NCBI GenBank assembly: GCA_013398275.1
Contig: VZSE01008989.1
Span: 571,001-635,000 of the forward strand
Reading direction: 5' to 3'
Source of the DNA: Promerops cafer
Lineage: Eukaryota > Chordata > Aves > Passeriformes > Nectariniidae
DNA: 64,000 nt
Shown here: positions 33,885 through 48,800 of the stretch, one piece after another
How the letters are laid out: each line of letters starts with the position of its first letter
How positions within the stretch are numbered: position 1 is the stretch's first letter
Notes under the pieces: model-generated
Database searches by the model: none
Told to the model about the DNA's origin: nothing
The model's input: the letters and a program-made list of their open reading frames with translations, nothing else
Made by a program: the position numbers and the translations under genes

Positions 33885-36800
33885 AAGATGGGATATGAGT
33901 TGTAATATAAGGTGGCTGCTTGAGGCCAAATTTGGGATTCTGGGTATGCAAAAGTCTGTTCTGCAAAAATCAAGTTGATGCAGAAGATGGTCCAGAAGGC
34001 ACTCTGCTGTTAGTGATAAGAAAAGCTGATTAAACCCTATGGATTAGAATCCCTACTATATTTTGGCTTTTCTTTTCCCTTTATTTTGTAGAGCAGAAGA
34101 TCTGGGATTTTTTTAAGTAAGAAAACATTAAATTATCTTCTCCTGATGAATATTTCAGGCATAGCCTCATTCAGTAGCCATTGCTTCCCACTTAAATATT
34201 CCAGGTTCATCTGTCCAGTGCATCTCAGGGTGCTGAGTAGATGCACTTAATGCAGTGCTGAATGTTCCAGGTGGTGTGATTAAATGTCCTACTTTTCTTT
34301 TGGTGTTTGTCCTACTTTTTTAGAGGATTCAGGTGGTATGGTCAACTGCTAACAGCAATGATAGCCTCAGATATTAGTACTGTCATCCTTTTCTTCACTT
34401 ACGAAAAGATTGTGTGCTGATAAATGCTTTTCAAATTCATAATTCTCATGTGGTGCCACAAATCATTTACAAACATCTATAACTTCCTATTTTGCAACCA
34501 AGTCTACTGAGTACAGTTATGTTCATTAACGATGTTTCCAAAACAAGCTTGACTTTTTAAAATAAAGCCTCTTTAGTATTCCAATACATGTTCAGAGCAG
34601 TCAGAAAAAATGCTTAAATGTATGGAAGACCTGAGTGTCTCTAAGATGACTGAATGGCAATTTTCCCATGTTCATAAGCATGAAAACACATGAGAGTTAG
34701 TGTAAGTGAGCAATTTTACCTCAGTTACTAGTTGTCTTCAGCATCCCTAGCAGAGGGACATGGCCCTGCTTTGGACAGGGTGGTTGGACAGGGTGAGGTC
34801 CAGAGGTCCCATCCCATCTCCCCTACTGGGACTGTGTGACACTATCTGAGATTTTGGGTTGGTGATTTTTGATGTGGGGCTTTTTGAAGAGAGCTGCCCT
34901 TAGAAGAAAGAGACAGTGCAGACAGCATTGACAGATTGTGCATTTGTCTTTTTACTTGGCTTTACTTAGAATGCAGCGTCCATTCCAAAATTCCTCCTGG
35001 CAAACATGTATGTCCTAGTTTTTGGCTGTGGCTGTCTGATCACCCTCAAGGTAGATCACACCTGCCATGCTGCTGCATGTACCAGGTAATTCTCTTTTAG
35101 CTGTCCTAGTTTTCTGCATGTCAGATCAATAGAAGCAGGTATTAGAGTGTGTGCAATGGAAAATGAGAGGATAAAGGACTGATCTTGAGCATCCTCTAGA
35201 TTATGTGCTGTAGTAATTTTTTAGGCCAAGTAAAATTTCTGCTTTCTTTTTCATAACACTGTTCAGAAGAGGCTGGAATGTGTGATTTTGTTTTCTTACG
35301 ATTGCTAGGTGGTTTTTGTAAAAAACAGACTGATTCAAAAAGCTGCTCTGTAACTCTTAATACTTGACTGGGGATGTGTCACCTAAAATTATCTCACAAG
35401 TTGTGTATGAAGACAGGCGAACACCACATCCTAGTTACTCATGTCTGACTCTTTTATGATGAGAAATTTTTTTATCATCCTGTCTCTACCATCAGTTCCA
35501 AGCCTGTTAGCAGGAGAAGCTTCAGATACATGATCATGCTTCAGGCACATACTTACTTGTTACTTTGGAAAAGTCACATCCTCAGCCATCTCAGTGCTCA
35601 GCCACAGAATGTAAAAGAGACAGTAGAGAGGTTTTCTCCTACTGCTTGGCAGTGCCCTAGAATTGATAAGGACAGAAAATCATTTAGTCTCCATTACTGT
35701 CCAGCACAATCTGTGCCTATGTTTGCATAAAAAAAGGTACCTCCCCAGTTCAGTGTAGTCCTTCTGTCATCCTTACAGCAGTGGAGAATTGGGACCCCTC
35801 AGCCTGCTGGTTATTCTGGCATTTGAGACTCATTTCTCAGTGGGCTGGGGGTATGGAACAGCAGTGCTGTCAGCGCATCCCTGCCGTCATGGTAATTCTG
35901 TCTCTTCAGGTGCTTCCTTACAAGTAAAATGCAAATAGCTACTTGTGTTGCAAAGAGACCGAATTGACTGCTCTGCAGGAGCTGTGTGTTTACTGCAGCG
36001 ATGCAAGTCCGTGTGCCTGCCAGACCGAGGCAGCGTTGCCTGTTAGAGTCTGCCCACGTCCCCCCGTTTTCACATGATTAATATCCCTGTGGCCAGAGTG
36101 ACAGGGAAGAGCATCCTCACACAGCCTTCAGGCTTTTGTGCAGCTGATGAGGAGAAAAATGGAGTCTAAATATTTCCACGTCTCTGACCCAGCAAGGGAC
36201 GTTATAATTTGCTTTAATTCTACAACACCTGAACAGCAAGCATGGTTTAGACTGAGGGAGAGCCCTTTTCCTTGGTGGACGTGAGCAGCACTAACTGGAT
36301 ACCTCTCCAGGTCAGGCCGTGGGATGGGAGCTCCTGCCTTTCAGGCATGTTCACCTCAGACTTTTCTTAACCACAAGCCACAGGCACACGCTTGGCTGCA
36401 GACAGAGCTCCTTTCCTTCCTGTCCAGGTGGGTCCCTGGGCTAGCTAAAATCTCTGGTGGGCTTCCCAGCCTGTGTCTCTCTGCTTTTGTTCTTCTGATT
36501 TTGTGTCCAGGGCCTGAAGCTCCTCCTCCACAGTGTGTCCCAGGTCCCACTCCATTCTACCCTGGCCGATGATTTATGTAAGAGAGAGGAGCACTGCAGC
36601 CACTGAAGCTAATCAGAGAAAGTTCCTGCCTGTGAGAGCAGAGAAAGTTCATGATGGATTCTCTTGCCCTCATTTCCAGCTCTGCCTGGAGGTGTGATTC
36701 CCTGGGGCAGTCATGTCTGCAGTCAGTGCCTGCTCCACTGGTTTGGAGAAAGAACTGAATCACATTGGCAGGGTTTTTGGTTGGGTAACTCAGAGAAACT

Positions 36801-39800
36801 CTGCACAAGAATAATCCTTCCCTTCTTTCCCCTCCTTGCTCTTCCTTGTCTCTTCTGTAAGCAGAACATGACCTGAGCTTCACCCTCCCTAGAAGGAAAT
36901 TAAGGAGCGTGCCTAAGTGTATTTATATGGCAAAACCCACAACCTTTACACCCTGCCCCCTCTTCCCACATCCAAGCTATTACACAGACATATTCCCTGA
37001 TTCTCTGAGTTTATTAACCTTTTTTCCAAGGGAATGAATAGAGATATTCACAGCTTTTGAACAGCAGCAGAAACCCATTAAGTTGCTCTGTGGCAATCTT
37101 GTCAGGAACTTGTTCCTTTAGCAGAAACACGTTTCAGAAGGCTCTACACTCACTCCCAAACCATTTGGCTTCAGTAAATGCAGGTGCCACTGAGGCATTA
37201 GCGTGGGCTGGCCTGCACCCTAAGCTTTGAGTGTAGTTAGATCTCTTCTGGGTCTGCTCCAAATGGAGGAAGAAGGCCAGTGCCCTGGGACTGGGATCTA
37301 CCCATTCACCCAGCAGCACAAGCCCCTGCACAGAAACATCTAGCAGCTCCTGTGCTAATTCTACACTCCACTTCTCAGTGAAGGTCTCAGTGAGAGCTAC
37401 ATCAAAGACATCAATTTTGTTGCTGGTACAGGTTCCTACCCTCAAGAAAGTCCTGCTGACTAAGGCTAAGGTCACTCCTCTCTGAGCTCATGCTGTTTCT
37501 ATGGTACTGCTAGGTATTAGAGGACTCAGCATAGAAAACAGTAGGATAGCAGGAGGGAGAGAGAAGGAGAGAGCCCGAATGCACCATGCAGCCCTGCCTG
37601 CAGGATGTGCATTCCCCTCTAAGCAGTGCCTGTTTGGAAGGGATGTAGCTTCCACCCAGCAGGCTGGCAGCACCAAACCTCTCCTGGCCTTACATCTGCA
37701 GGCAGGTATTGTCACTTCTGCACTGAGCCTGAGTGAGGGATGTAACCCATGAGACTCCTCAGGCAGGCATTTTGTTTTTGGTAGAGATTAATGCTCATTG
37801 TTTAACAAAAGAAATAAGTCATATTCTCTCCTTATATCCCCGTTGTACAGCTGGATGAGAGAGAGTAGGGAATTAAGGCTTTTATGCTTTTCCTTGATTT
37901 CAGTGCATCCACAAATATTACATATACTTACCTATATTCACACTGAGATACTGCCTACCCAAAAATCCAGCTGCTGCTATATACCATCCTGGTTATACCC
38001 CATAGCCAGATGATCTTGTATTCAGAAGAGCTTCTGAAAACTACTAATATATCTGCAGCAATGGTTCATTTTTCACTGAGGCAGTGACATCCTAATCTAT
38101 GGACCAGATGGAGTGGGGCCTTGGGCAATTGTAATCAAAGAGCAACAGCCATAGTTTGAAGGAAAGAGATTCCCTGTTGGTTTTCTATTAAATGCTTCTA
38201 TTTTCATTTTCTTTTGACTCAATTGTGTGCATCACCATGGCCCACTGAACACATCTGGCTGACATCTTAGATCGCATACCCAGCACATTACTGTGTTTGC
38301 TCAAAGTTTCACTCCTTCCAAAGTCAGTGGCAATGCTCTGTGACAATGACTTGTTTTATCCTTGTCCTTAGGTGGAGTTTGGGGATCAACAGAAGCAGTT
38401 GCAGGCAAAGGCAGGCTGAGAAAATCCATCACTGTAATGATGAACCCCTCCCATTCCTTTTAACCAACCAAATACCTTTCCTGCTGTAGAAGGTAGAAGA
38501 TTAATTTGTCTTGGATGCTGGAGTGCAAAATATGACCACTTAGAAAAAGTATAATCCCTCTGAGTTACTATAACTTGGTCTAGTTCACTCCCTGCCAAAA
38601 GATTCATTCTGCATCTTATACTGACAAGGACCTTTGTTCACAAATTGTAACTGGCCACTTCATTAGTCTGTGAAGTCGAGGTCTTAATGTCTTCAGGTGT
38701 TGGTGAACACATAATTGTATTTTGTTTTCCTCTTTTCTCTCAGTCAATCAGTTAAATCAGAATAAAATCTGATATTCTGCTTTCTCATAGCTTTCAACTA
38801 TTTAAAGGTAATCACTTTTCCTGTGAGAAAAAAGTCGTTGGAGTTTCAGATCCTGTTGTATATACTGCTTCCTTAGGTTTGGGAAGACATTAGAGAGTTC
38901 TTCCAAACATTTTCTTTACAAACTCTGTAGCATTTTCAGCAAATGTACTTCAACAAGCTCTGTGGCTAGTTTGGTTTCAAACAGTTTCATATTGCATTTA
39001 TCTTCCAGAAAGTTACTAAGTGATATGGTTTTATAAATTGGTTTTTGTTGTTTTCATGTTGTTAATTGACATGCTAATTATGACTGACACAGGCATTGCT
39101 TTTAAATCCCATGTTGTTTCTTCCCCTGCATACAGTGCATATTCTTTGAATTCCTATCACACTGTGATCTGGTGTCAGTTCAAAGACTGGCTTTGCATTT
39201 CAAGCTGTTTAGACATTCTTTTCACTTAATATGCTGCTTTAAGGATCTCTGATAAGATGTTGCTGAGGGCAGTGTGAGACTCTGGGACTTGACTAGGCTA
39301 GATTAGAACAGCCATGTATTTTACATTAAATGAAAGTGGTTTGGACCACAGTAATGAGCCAGTACTTGTTATCCACGCTCTCCAAATGCACAGGCATTAT
39401 TGACTCCATTTATATGACATCTTCTCTTGCTCTGTTTTCTTGCTTTCCCTTGCTAAGAACAGATGGGAAGAGTAATTTAAATACCAAATACCATAAGGTA
39501 CCTGGAGTAAAGTAAATTAAGGAAATACCATAAGTGAGAGAATGAAGTGTTAAACCACTAACAGGAGATTTACAATTAAGAATTAACAGAGATGATAAGC
39601 TTTGCCAAGAAACAGCAATCACTTCACAGAGTGAATCCTGCAGAGGATGGGCAGGGCTCTGCCATTACAAATACATGGAGCATCCCAGGTCATAGAAAAG
39701 AGGAGACTCAAGATGTCAAACATGTAAAACAGTGTATGTGTCCCAACATAAGTTGGGACAATGTCCATTCCATGATGAAAGAGGCAAGGAATACCAGACC

Positions 39801-42800
39801 TGACTTTGCTTCACAAAAACATGTGAATACCAGCAGAAGGAATATATAGGATGGGTAATGAAAACAAGGACAGCACCACATGCTTAGATGAAAATTATAC
39901 ATAGTGAAAATGTACAACATAGCAGCCAAAGATGAAATTATCTAACTGGAAATAAATAAGACATTTATTTTTTAACTGTTATACAGAAGCATATGTGTTG
40001 CCAGAAATACTTTTGGAAGATACTTGTAGGAGAGTCACACATAGCAGAAAGTAAATATGGAAACAGAATGGACAGTGATAAGCTTATTAAGCACAAAGAA
40101 GTATGTGAACAAAACTGGAAAATGATTGGGCAGTATACTGGAAAAGGCCTAATTTGTAATATTGACCCAGAAAATATCTCAACTCCCTTAGCATCATGCT
40201 ATGTGCTCCCTGCAGTTCTTATCTTTAGGAAAGATACTCTTAAATTAGAGGGAAAGAGGGGATGTTGGTAGGATCACCGAATGGAGTATGTTAGAACCAT
40301 CACATTAATTTTTGTAGGACAAAACCACAGTTTCTTCTAGTACTGGGACAAAGCTAAGCAAACAAAACAGAAAATTCCAGATAATGCAAATAATGCTGGA
40401 ATAAATAACATAACATAAAATCTGCAACGAGTATGTCACGGGTGAAATGATGAGGGAGAGCCTGTCCACACAGACAAGGAAAATATGTAAAGATTCATTG
40501 GGAAGGCTGCTAACATTTGCCCCTAATCTTGCTGCTTGCAGCAACCACCTGGAGCACTGCTGCTCGCTGATGTTTAATGGATGTGCAGTGTCAATATCAA
40601 TACAGGGCCTGAGAAACTGAGGGAGTTTATCAGGGGACTCTGTTCCAATGGTTCACAGCACAAGACTTAAGCTATGCATTCATTTCTCCAAGGACACTAT
40701 TAGTCGTCCTGCAAAGCTTTGCTCAAAGCTGCAAAACAATGACTTCTGTGCCACAGATGCCAATGAGATGTGATATTGGTGTGTTCTAGTAAATAAAGAG
40801 ATTTTGGGGTTTTTCACAGAAAACAGTGTCTGCTGAAATTGGCCATGTCACACTACTGAGATTGCCAAAGCAGTTCATCCTGGGAATTTCTGCTTGCAGT
40901 TAAATACACAGCTGGCAGGCATTTGGGGGGCCTAGAGCTACTCCCAGCTACCTGTGTGAAAATGCAGTAGGTACAGCTTAGAATAACATGTTGTGTGTAA
41001 TGATCTGACTTTGAAAAACAACAAACCTACTATCCAAAGTTTTGCCCAACCTTGAACAGAAGACAGACTGAGATTGCCAGAGATATGACTGAGACACTAT
41101 AGAGAAAATAAACGTTATTAGCAGAATTGCTATTAAAACTCTCTAGAAACTCTCATTAGTTAGGACCAAAATGGATCTGTGAAAGTCCTTAAGAGACTGA
41201 AAAATTTAGGTGAAGAGCCAGGAAAATATTCCACAGACGATTAAAGGCACTAAAGAAGCTGGCAAAATTCACTAAATATACCAAAACAAGCAAGGGATTT
41301 AGATGGTTCATCTCGATGGCAGAGGACAAGCTGCAGAGCTGTGCGTCTGCTCGTGTGTGTGCACTGTTGTTCCCATCACTTCAGTAAAACAGAGGGACAC
41401 AAGCAGCTGTGTACTCGGTGGAGTTTGTCACCTGGAGCACACAGTTAGTTGTGTGAACATGGTCCAAGAAGGGAGGGAGGAAGGGGATGGTGAGCCAGTG
41501 GTTTCAGCCAGGACAGCTGGGCGGCCTCAGGATCTGCGGGTTCGTGGATATGTGAATGCCTTGTCCCCAGTCAGCCTTGCAGATCCAAGAAGCAGCAGAG
41601 TCCTTGCACTAATACTGATCCTGAAATGTCACTAAGCATCAGTTTGGAAAGGAATGCGTGGCTTTAAGGCTACGTCTTCGATGGCCAAGCATCCCTGGCA
41701 GCGCTGTGCTGTCAGGCTTTTGTGGCCATCACACACGAGTAATGGGAGCTAGGCAAGGTGCAGGGCACAGCTCTCACAGCCAGGCACAGTATGATCACTT
41801 GGACCTCACTGTTCACAACCCAGCCTGTTCATGGGAGGTCTGCTGGGTCCCACCTCAGCCACCACATCCTGGCCTCTGGGGATCCATAGCTGCTTGTCCA
41901 TTCACACCCTGGGCAAGGCTTTGTCCTACAGCCTCACGAGTGGATGGGAGAGCCTGGACCAAGCCACCGGTAATCTCACCGTAACGAAATGTGTATCCTG
42001 GTAATTTGGGAATAATTGTATCTTAGGTTAATAGCCATTGATATCTTCCCTCACCGAGTTTATTTACTCCATGACACAGTTACTGTGTCTTAAACAGAAA
42101 TCACCCTCAAGGTATCATCTAATTATCTTCTCATCATTCTGCAAATCTGTTTCATACTACCAATAATCTTATTACTACAACTGCAACATTCATTAAGCAA
42201 ATGGAGAACAATAAAAATACATACAGTAATAGCAATCAAATTAGGTTTGAATCTCACGGTGAGTGATGGTTAATTCTGGATCACATTGTTCTCATAGATT
42301 TTTCCCCATAATTTTCTAAAAAGGTTTAAATAGCTCAAAAAATTTCAATTACAAGGTTCTCTTCTAGAGTCTGGCCATTTTATGTGACCTGGTTACCACA
42401 AAATGGCACAGTCAGGACCAGAATTGGTTGCAGAAGCTTCCCTTTGTGAGCTGGGAGACCTCTCAGCAGAGAAAACATTGCTGGGTTCCCGTGGCAATCA
42501 CCAGTCCCTGGACAGGCCAGGTGAACTCTGTGACAGGGATCCTGTGACACCTCTTGGGTATGTCAGATGCTCCCAGGTGACATCCTGAATGGGCTTGCAT
42601 AGGACTGGGAAGACATCACTTCCTTCTTGACATGTAGTGGCTCCTGATATTGCACTGAGCAAAGCAAAACCACAGATTTGTTCTGAGCCATCCATATTTG
42701 AAAGATTTGGGGCTTGATCCTCAGCTCAGGGAAGTAAATGGAAATGCATTCATGAAGTGCAGATGGGTAGATTTTCAAGCTGTTCTTGCCTATCAGCTGT

Positions 42801-45800
42801 GCCAGTTTATATTTAGGTCTGTTACACCTGCACAGAGCCACTTGAACATGTATCAAAACAATTCCCATCCCTAGCTGTGATCTGTACTCTCTCGTCCAAC
42901 AACAGATCATCATTTGTCTCACTGGTAAAATAACTGCTGAGGAATAGAAGTGATTTTTTTCCATCTGCAAATGCACAAAAATATATTTGGAACATTTTAT
43001 GGGTACATTGCACACCTGATGGAAACATGACTGCTTCTTCTCTGGGTACATCAAAACTATCCTCAGCCAACCTCACTGTTTTTATCAACTCTACTCTTTT
43101 ATTTTATGTTCATTCTGGCCTGGATTTTTTTCTTTTTTTCCCTGAGCATCACAGATGAGTTTGTAACCATTTTGGTATGCTCTGCCAAATGGTCGTAGAA
43201 GAAATCCAGCCTCTGAAGTACAGAATGTCCCATTAAATCAGTGAGGGGATGGTGTGATACATGCTTATGTGCATATGAAAATTGCTGTGTGGGAGAGGGC
43301 CAAGGCAGAGAGAGGTGCCTGGATTTGGTTTGGACTCAGGAGAGGCTGCTGGTCATTGCCTTTTTGTGCTGGCCCGGTGCCTTCCTAGTTTGTATTCCTC
43401 CAAATAATTAAAATCCTTTTCTGTTTTAATATGCAAGTTTGCATTTACCTCAATAATTCAGTACCACTACTACAAATATAATAGAAATACAGCTACACCC
43501 AAGTACATTTTTTAGCAAAGTGGGCAAAGAGGTAATAAATAGGAGTTTTTAAAAACATAAAACTTTCCTGGATCCATAAAGAAAGAATAAAATGGGAAGT
43601 TGGAGTGCAATATCCCACCCCTGATGATAGGACAGCCTGTAAATCTCTTGTCCTTTTCCCATTCATGTTGTGTGACCCTCCTGTCTGGGCTGTACTTGCT
43701 TATGACTGTGCTCCTGTAGAGAAATACATCCCAGATGATGTGTGCAGCCAGTTTTAGGAGGAATGAGGCAGGTCCCAGGGACTCCCACTACGCTGTTCAA
43801 AGAGACACAGGTCTTGTGGTGTGTAAAGAGGAACAAGAGGTCAAAGGGAATAAGCTCTCTGGCCAGCTCCCCTGTAACTCACATCCTGCATCACACACTG
43901 ACAGAGTTTCTTCTGCTGCAATCCCATCTGGGCTCAGTCAGGAAATGCAAAAATGCAGTCAACTTAAAAATACAGTGACGTGTGCCCCTGGTTTAGTGTT
44001 TGCTACGTGTTGGGACCCATCTGCCAGCCCAGTGCTCTGCCTGGCTGGAGGTTCCACTCAGGACCCTGTTTCATCCTCCCCCTGTCTCCTCTGTCTGGAG
44101 CTGCTGAGGGAGAGGCTTCTGATCTCCAACACCCTCATGCAGTTTAATGTGGGCTCCCCAGGATGCAGAATTTGTAGGAGATCCCTTTCCAGCCAGCCCT
44201 CCTGGGGCTGCAGGAGGGAGCCAGGACAGAGCAGTACTTTGCCAGCTCTCATTGTGGTTTGCAAATTTGGAAATGACTCATGAGGAACTGGAAACCCGTA
44301 ACATGGCTCTTCCTGGCCATTCTCTTGGTGGATGGAAGCTGAGCTGCAGACCTTGGGAATTGAGTTTGCCCTCAACCTCCTTGGATCTCTACGAGCAGAG
44401 GGTGTGTGTTTTCTGATCTGGCAGGAGCGAATGTGACAGCAAAGGAGAAATGAGAGAGGAAGGAGAACAAAGGGCTCTGCACAGAGGTGACACCCTTGAG
44501 GGCAGAGCTGGCAAGCTGAGACCTTGGTCTATTTGCACCAGTGTTGCTATTTGTGGCTGGATGCAGACAACAGTGAGGCAGTAAAAGGCCTTTTATTTAA
44601 GGTGCTGACACCTCAGGAGAAAATGAGAAAAAGAGAGGTGCTAAAAGAAAAATACATTGCTTTTCATTCTTCTGTCCTTTCACTTCTTCCTTAAATTTTA
44701 TGGGATGAACTCGCTCAATTTAAGTACTTGTCAGCAAAGGTCTGACAGGACAATCAAGAGCCAGCCACCGTGCCAGCTGGGAACACTTCCAGCAGCCAGG
44801 TGCTGGCAGGTACCTCGGCACTGCCTGAAGGGAGAGCACTGCTTCCCTCCTCCTTCCCCCCTGTCCCCTCCCCACCAGGCAGTGAACAACCTGGTGCACA
44901 ACCTCCTGCATTCCCATTAGCAAGTCCTGCGAGCCCCTGGGCAGCAGGAGCACATTCTGTGTTCAGGAATAGATGAACATGCTCCTAATAAATGTGCATC
45001 TTGAATCTAGCTCTGCAGAGAAGTTGTGGGGCTGGTGAAAATTAATTAGTTACTGGCAAAATGGCAAAAAGGGACTGTTTTATACAGACTGGGACTATGC
45101 CACCTGGCAACATTTGAGCAGCACTACCTCAGTAGATTTCACAGTAAGCTCTTGCAGATGTTAGCCTCCATCCCTGCTTACTCGTGGGCAAAACAAGGCT
45201 GGCAGGTGGGTTGTAAGGATTTCTGCAAGGCCGTTCTGGATGGTGCTGTTACAGCTGGAGGAGGGACGAAAGCCTGGCTGACTGCCTGTCCTGAGATACA
45301 GTTCCCTCAGGGCATCTTCCCATCTCTGCAGATGTGTTTCAACTTGCCAGGTGTACCTTGGGAGCATTCAGATCCTGACTCAGACAAGGTGGATCTCCGT
45401 TCCCGTATCATCCTCTCTGGTGGGCTCCTCTTTGGGACTCAGTCCCAGAGCAGAGATCTCAACAACGACAGAGCCTCCCGATGAAAGGAAGAGCCCATGC
45501 GACGCACGTTTGGCAGGACAGCAGTGACAGCTGTGGTGGGCAAAGGTGTCACCCAGGACACAGAGCTGCTGCTGCCACCTGCGTCCCCTGACTTGGCTGG
45601 GCCTCCCGGGAAGCTGCACATCTTTATGGAAAAAGCTGAGCTCTGAACATAATATTTTTAGACTGGTTTCCTAAGGAAGTGAAGGTTCTGTCGCTTCATG
45701 TCTGCCCACCTGTCCCCATCAAACTTTGGATCTACTGGTTATTTGCAAGCAAGTTTGATGGAGCATTAGAAGTTTCAAAAATATTTAGATTTCTATTTGT

Positions 45801-48800
45801 GAAAATCGGTAGCTGGGAAGAGACAAGAAGTGCAAGGTAATGCATGAATCTCTATCTGACAGAGGGGAAGGAAGGAAGGACTCAGCAGTCACCTGTTCTG
45901 TCTGAAAGCTCTTTACAAACCTCAGCACATGGTATTTTTTGCTGCAAATATGGTGGGTAGAGAATTCCCAAAGGGAATGAGCTAGGTTAAATGAAGCAGA
46001 AACTGCAGCCTGTCAGAAACACCCCCAATGTGAAACTGAGAACTTGAAGCTTTGTTCAATGCACAGGGCAACACGTTTCACTCAGCCTCCTTTGCACTGA
46101 CAGGTTTGCAGGAAGCTTGTAAGAAAAGATAACAGAAAAGAAGGAAACCTGCATCACTGTGAAGGTGGATATTTGGGGCTGCTTCATGCTTCATATTTTA
46201 CCCGCTGAGGGCCTTGTGTACCTGTGTGTGTGTGCTCAGTTTATTTAGTCATTGGAAGGCACTGAAGTACCAAGTGGCTTTCTGTGCATAGTGGTTTCAA
46301 ACACTTGGCCAGCTCCAAGTGCCAACTGCTGCTATGAAGACTTTGCCTTTGTGTTTTATTCCCTTCTCTCACCCTCTGCCTGCCTCTGCTTTTCCAAATC
46401 CCATACTCCTTATGGCAGGGTTTATTATTTCTCCTTTTACATTCCTGGCATGCATTTTGAGTGTTGCTGTGAACAGTTAGCAAAAGCCAAAGCGGGATAC
46501 CTACTGCCTTCAGTTCTCCTGTTTAATACCTCCTGAAATACCCACCACCACCTCTGACTCAAAGGGTTGTCTCTGGGGGACTGAGCAGGGGAGAGATGAT
46601 GGCCCAAAGCTTGGACTCTGTGGCCTCTTTCCAACCATATCTGCTGGCAGTAGAGCTCTCCTGCTGCTGGGCATGCCCTTGGCCATCAGCTCATTTCCTG
46701 GTACAGAGCTGAGCTCTGTGAGAGGGCTTTGCTATCACAGGCAGTGCAGGCTTCACTCTGAGCAGCCCGCTCCCGGTGAGGTCTGCTTTGAATTTCAGAG
46801 CTGAGAAGGCCAAGGGTTTATCTCAGGATGGGAAGAAATAGCAGGGAATTAAACAGTCAAAGGAAAAGTGCAGTTTCTTACAAAGAAGCCATCAGTGGTC
46901 AGGCTTTGCAAGTCAATAGCAGATGCAGGGTAGCAGGGACACTGTGTTTGAGGCATGCTGGGGACGCTGGGACAAGTCAGGGGCCTGCATGGTGAGCTCT
47001 GGGATGGCAGCAGCCTCTGTCACTCCTGGCTGGCCACAGGCTCACTGCTTTGCTCGACGTGGGTTAGCAGGCTGATAAAATCAGAGCTGAGCTGGTATAG
47101 TTCTTCCACTTCTGTCTCATGCAAATGAACAAGACTGCACTCCCTCTGAGCAGGGAGGGAGCAAAAATTTTAGTAAATGTAGCTTGTTAGGTGGTCTGGT
47201 TTTGGTCTCTGCAGGAAAAGAGCTCAGCCGTGACTCTTCAGAGGGCCCCTGGGGAAGAGCCTGATAATGTAACAGAATAATGAGTGTCAAGCTATGAAAG
47301 CATTTCATTACCAGCATCCTCACCCCATGCAGCCCCAGTCTGCTGCAGTTATCATGTGTGTCTGACAAGAAAGGTCACCGTGAGATTACTCTGCCTCTGA
47401 AACGGAGCGCTTGCATTCTGGTGAGGGGGTCCTCACTCCTGGGTGGGCACAAAACATTAGCAGATACTCAAAGCAAAGGGAAAGCTGAACTTTGGGGTGC
47501 TCCTCAGGGACACAGCGGGCGATTTCTCTGCTCTGAAGAACTGGAGTTGTTGCTGCCTGTCCCCCTGTTCAATCTGCTGAGGCCCCACTGTGTTGCAGAT
47601 AAAGCTGACAAGTAGATTTCTTTCTCCTAAACCTAATTCTCAAAATTTGCATTATTTTCCATCCTAATTCAGTAGTTTTTTCCTTTTGCGACTGGCTGGA
47701 ATCTTGAATAGATGGTGCTAATTCAAAACAGGAGTTGGACCACGAGGGATGGGCACTCCTGCTACACTTCCCAAACTGAGCTGCCAAGTCCATGTGCCCA
47801 GAATTGTGGGGGGGCAGTGTCTGTGTATGACAGCCTCAGCCCTTGCCTTCCTGACTGGGACAAGGGCACAGCAAACCCCTGCTCTTCCATGGGTGGCTTG
47901 TGTGATGTTGTGTTATTCAAATCCCCCTGTTCATTTCCTCTGTGGTGAGCTACAGTTAATGAGTTTTCCCTTCTCTTGCTGTCTGTTTTATGTAGCTGCA
48001 TTGCAGGCTTCTGTGTGACCCCGTGGCTCTTGGGTATCCTCTCATGCCCGAGAGCCAGACCCCAAGACACGAACAGCAGCCTGGAAAGCACCACAGAGCT
48101 GGCAGCAGCAGGGCTGGGCAGCTTGGGCACTGCAGGGAGCAACAATGAAAGGTGGGCTTAAAATTCACCCCTTACGTGGCTAATGCAAACCTGGACTTTT
48201 GTGCATAAATCTTTCTTGAAGTCAGCCACTTTCTTTCTGAAACACAAGCCCTTGCATGACAGCATCTCTAGCTCAGCTTCAAGGACCAGCTGGCTTTTTA
48301 AGTTCATGTTCTTCTTCCCCCTTCCCTGTACAAGCACTGAGCAGCTGAGCCCTCAGCCCCTCAGCCACACTCCTGAGGCTTTCCGTGCCGTCGCTGCCAC
48401 AGGAGAGGGCACCTGCTTTCTCCCTTGCCACACAGCAGGCTCTGCAGAGGTCCATTTTTAGCACGGATGAATCACGTTCCCCCTGCTGACGGCAGAGAGC
48501 AAAGACCCGAGCAGCCCCGACCACCGGCATCGCTGCTGAACCTGAGCGGCGCCGCTGAGGATGGCTGGGAGGGCGGCTGTGCTTGGGGCACGGGCAGGAG
48601 TGGACAGGGAGAGGACATGCTTCATCCAAAAGGTTTTCACACCTCCTGGTGCTGGATATGCCACTGTAACTCCTCTGCTCCCTTATTTGCTTTGAGGGGG
48701 TTGCCAGCTTCTGCACCCCCAGCCAGCTCTTGCCTGCTCCTGCTCTCTGCTTCGCCCCACAGATTTTATTTGCAGCAGCAGGCAGGTCATAGGTGCTGGC

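Noticed and set aside
42563..43054. 163-codon minus-strand open frame
   Set aside because: Cys- and hydrophobic-rich without a known motif; no support for splicing or a promoter.
43735..44283. 182-codon plus-strand open frame between the genes
   Set aside because: It starts with ATG but shows no recognisable domain, signal peptide, repeat or splice context, and overlaps another open frame. Expected by chance in 30 kb of non-coding DNA.
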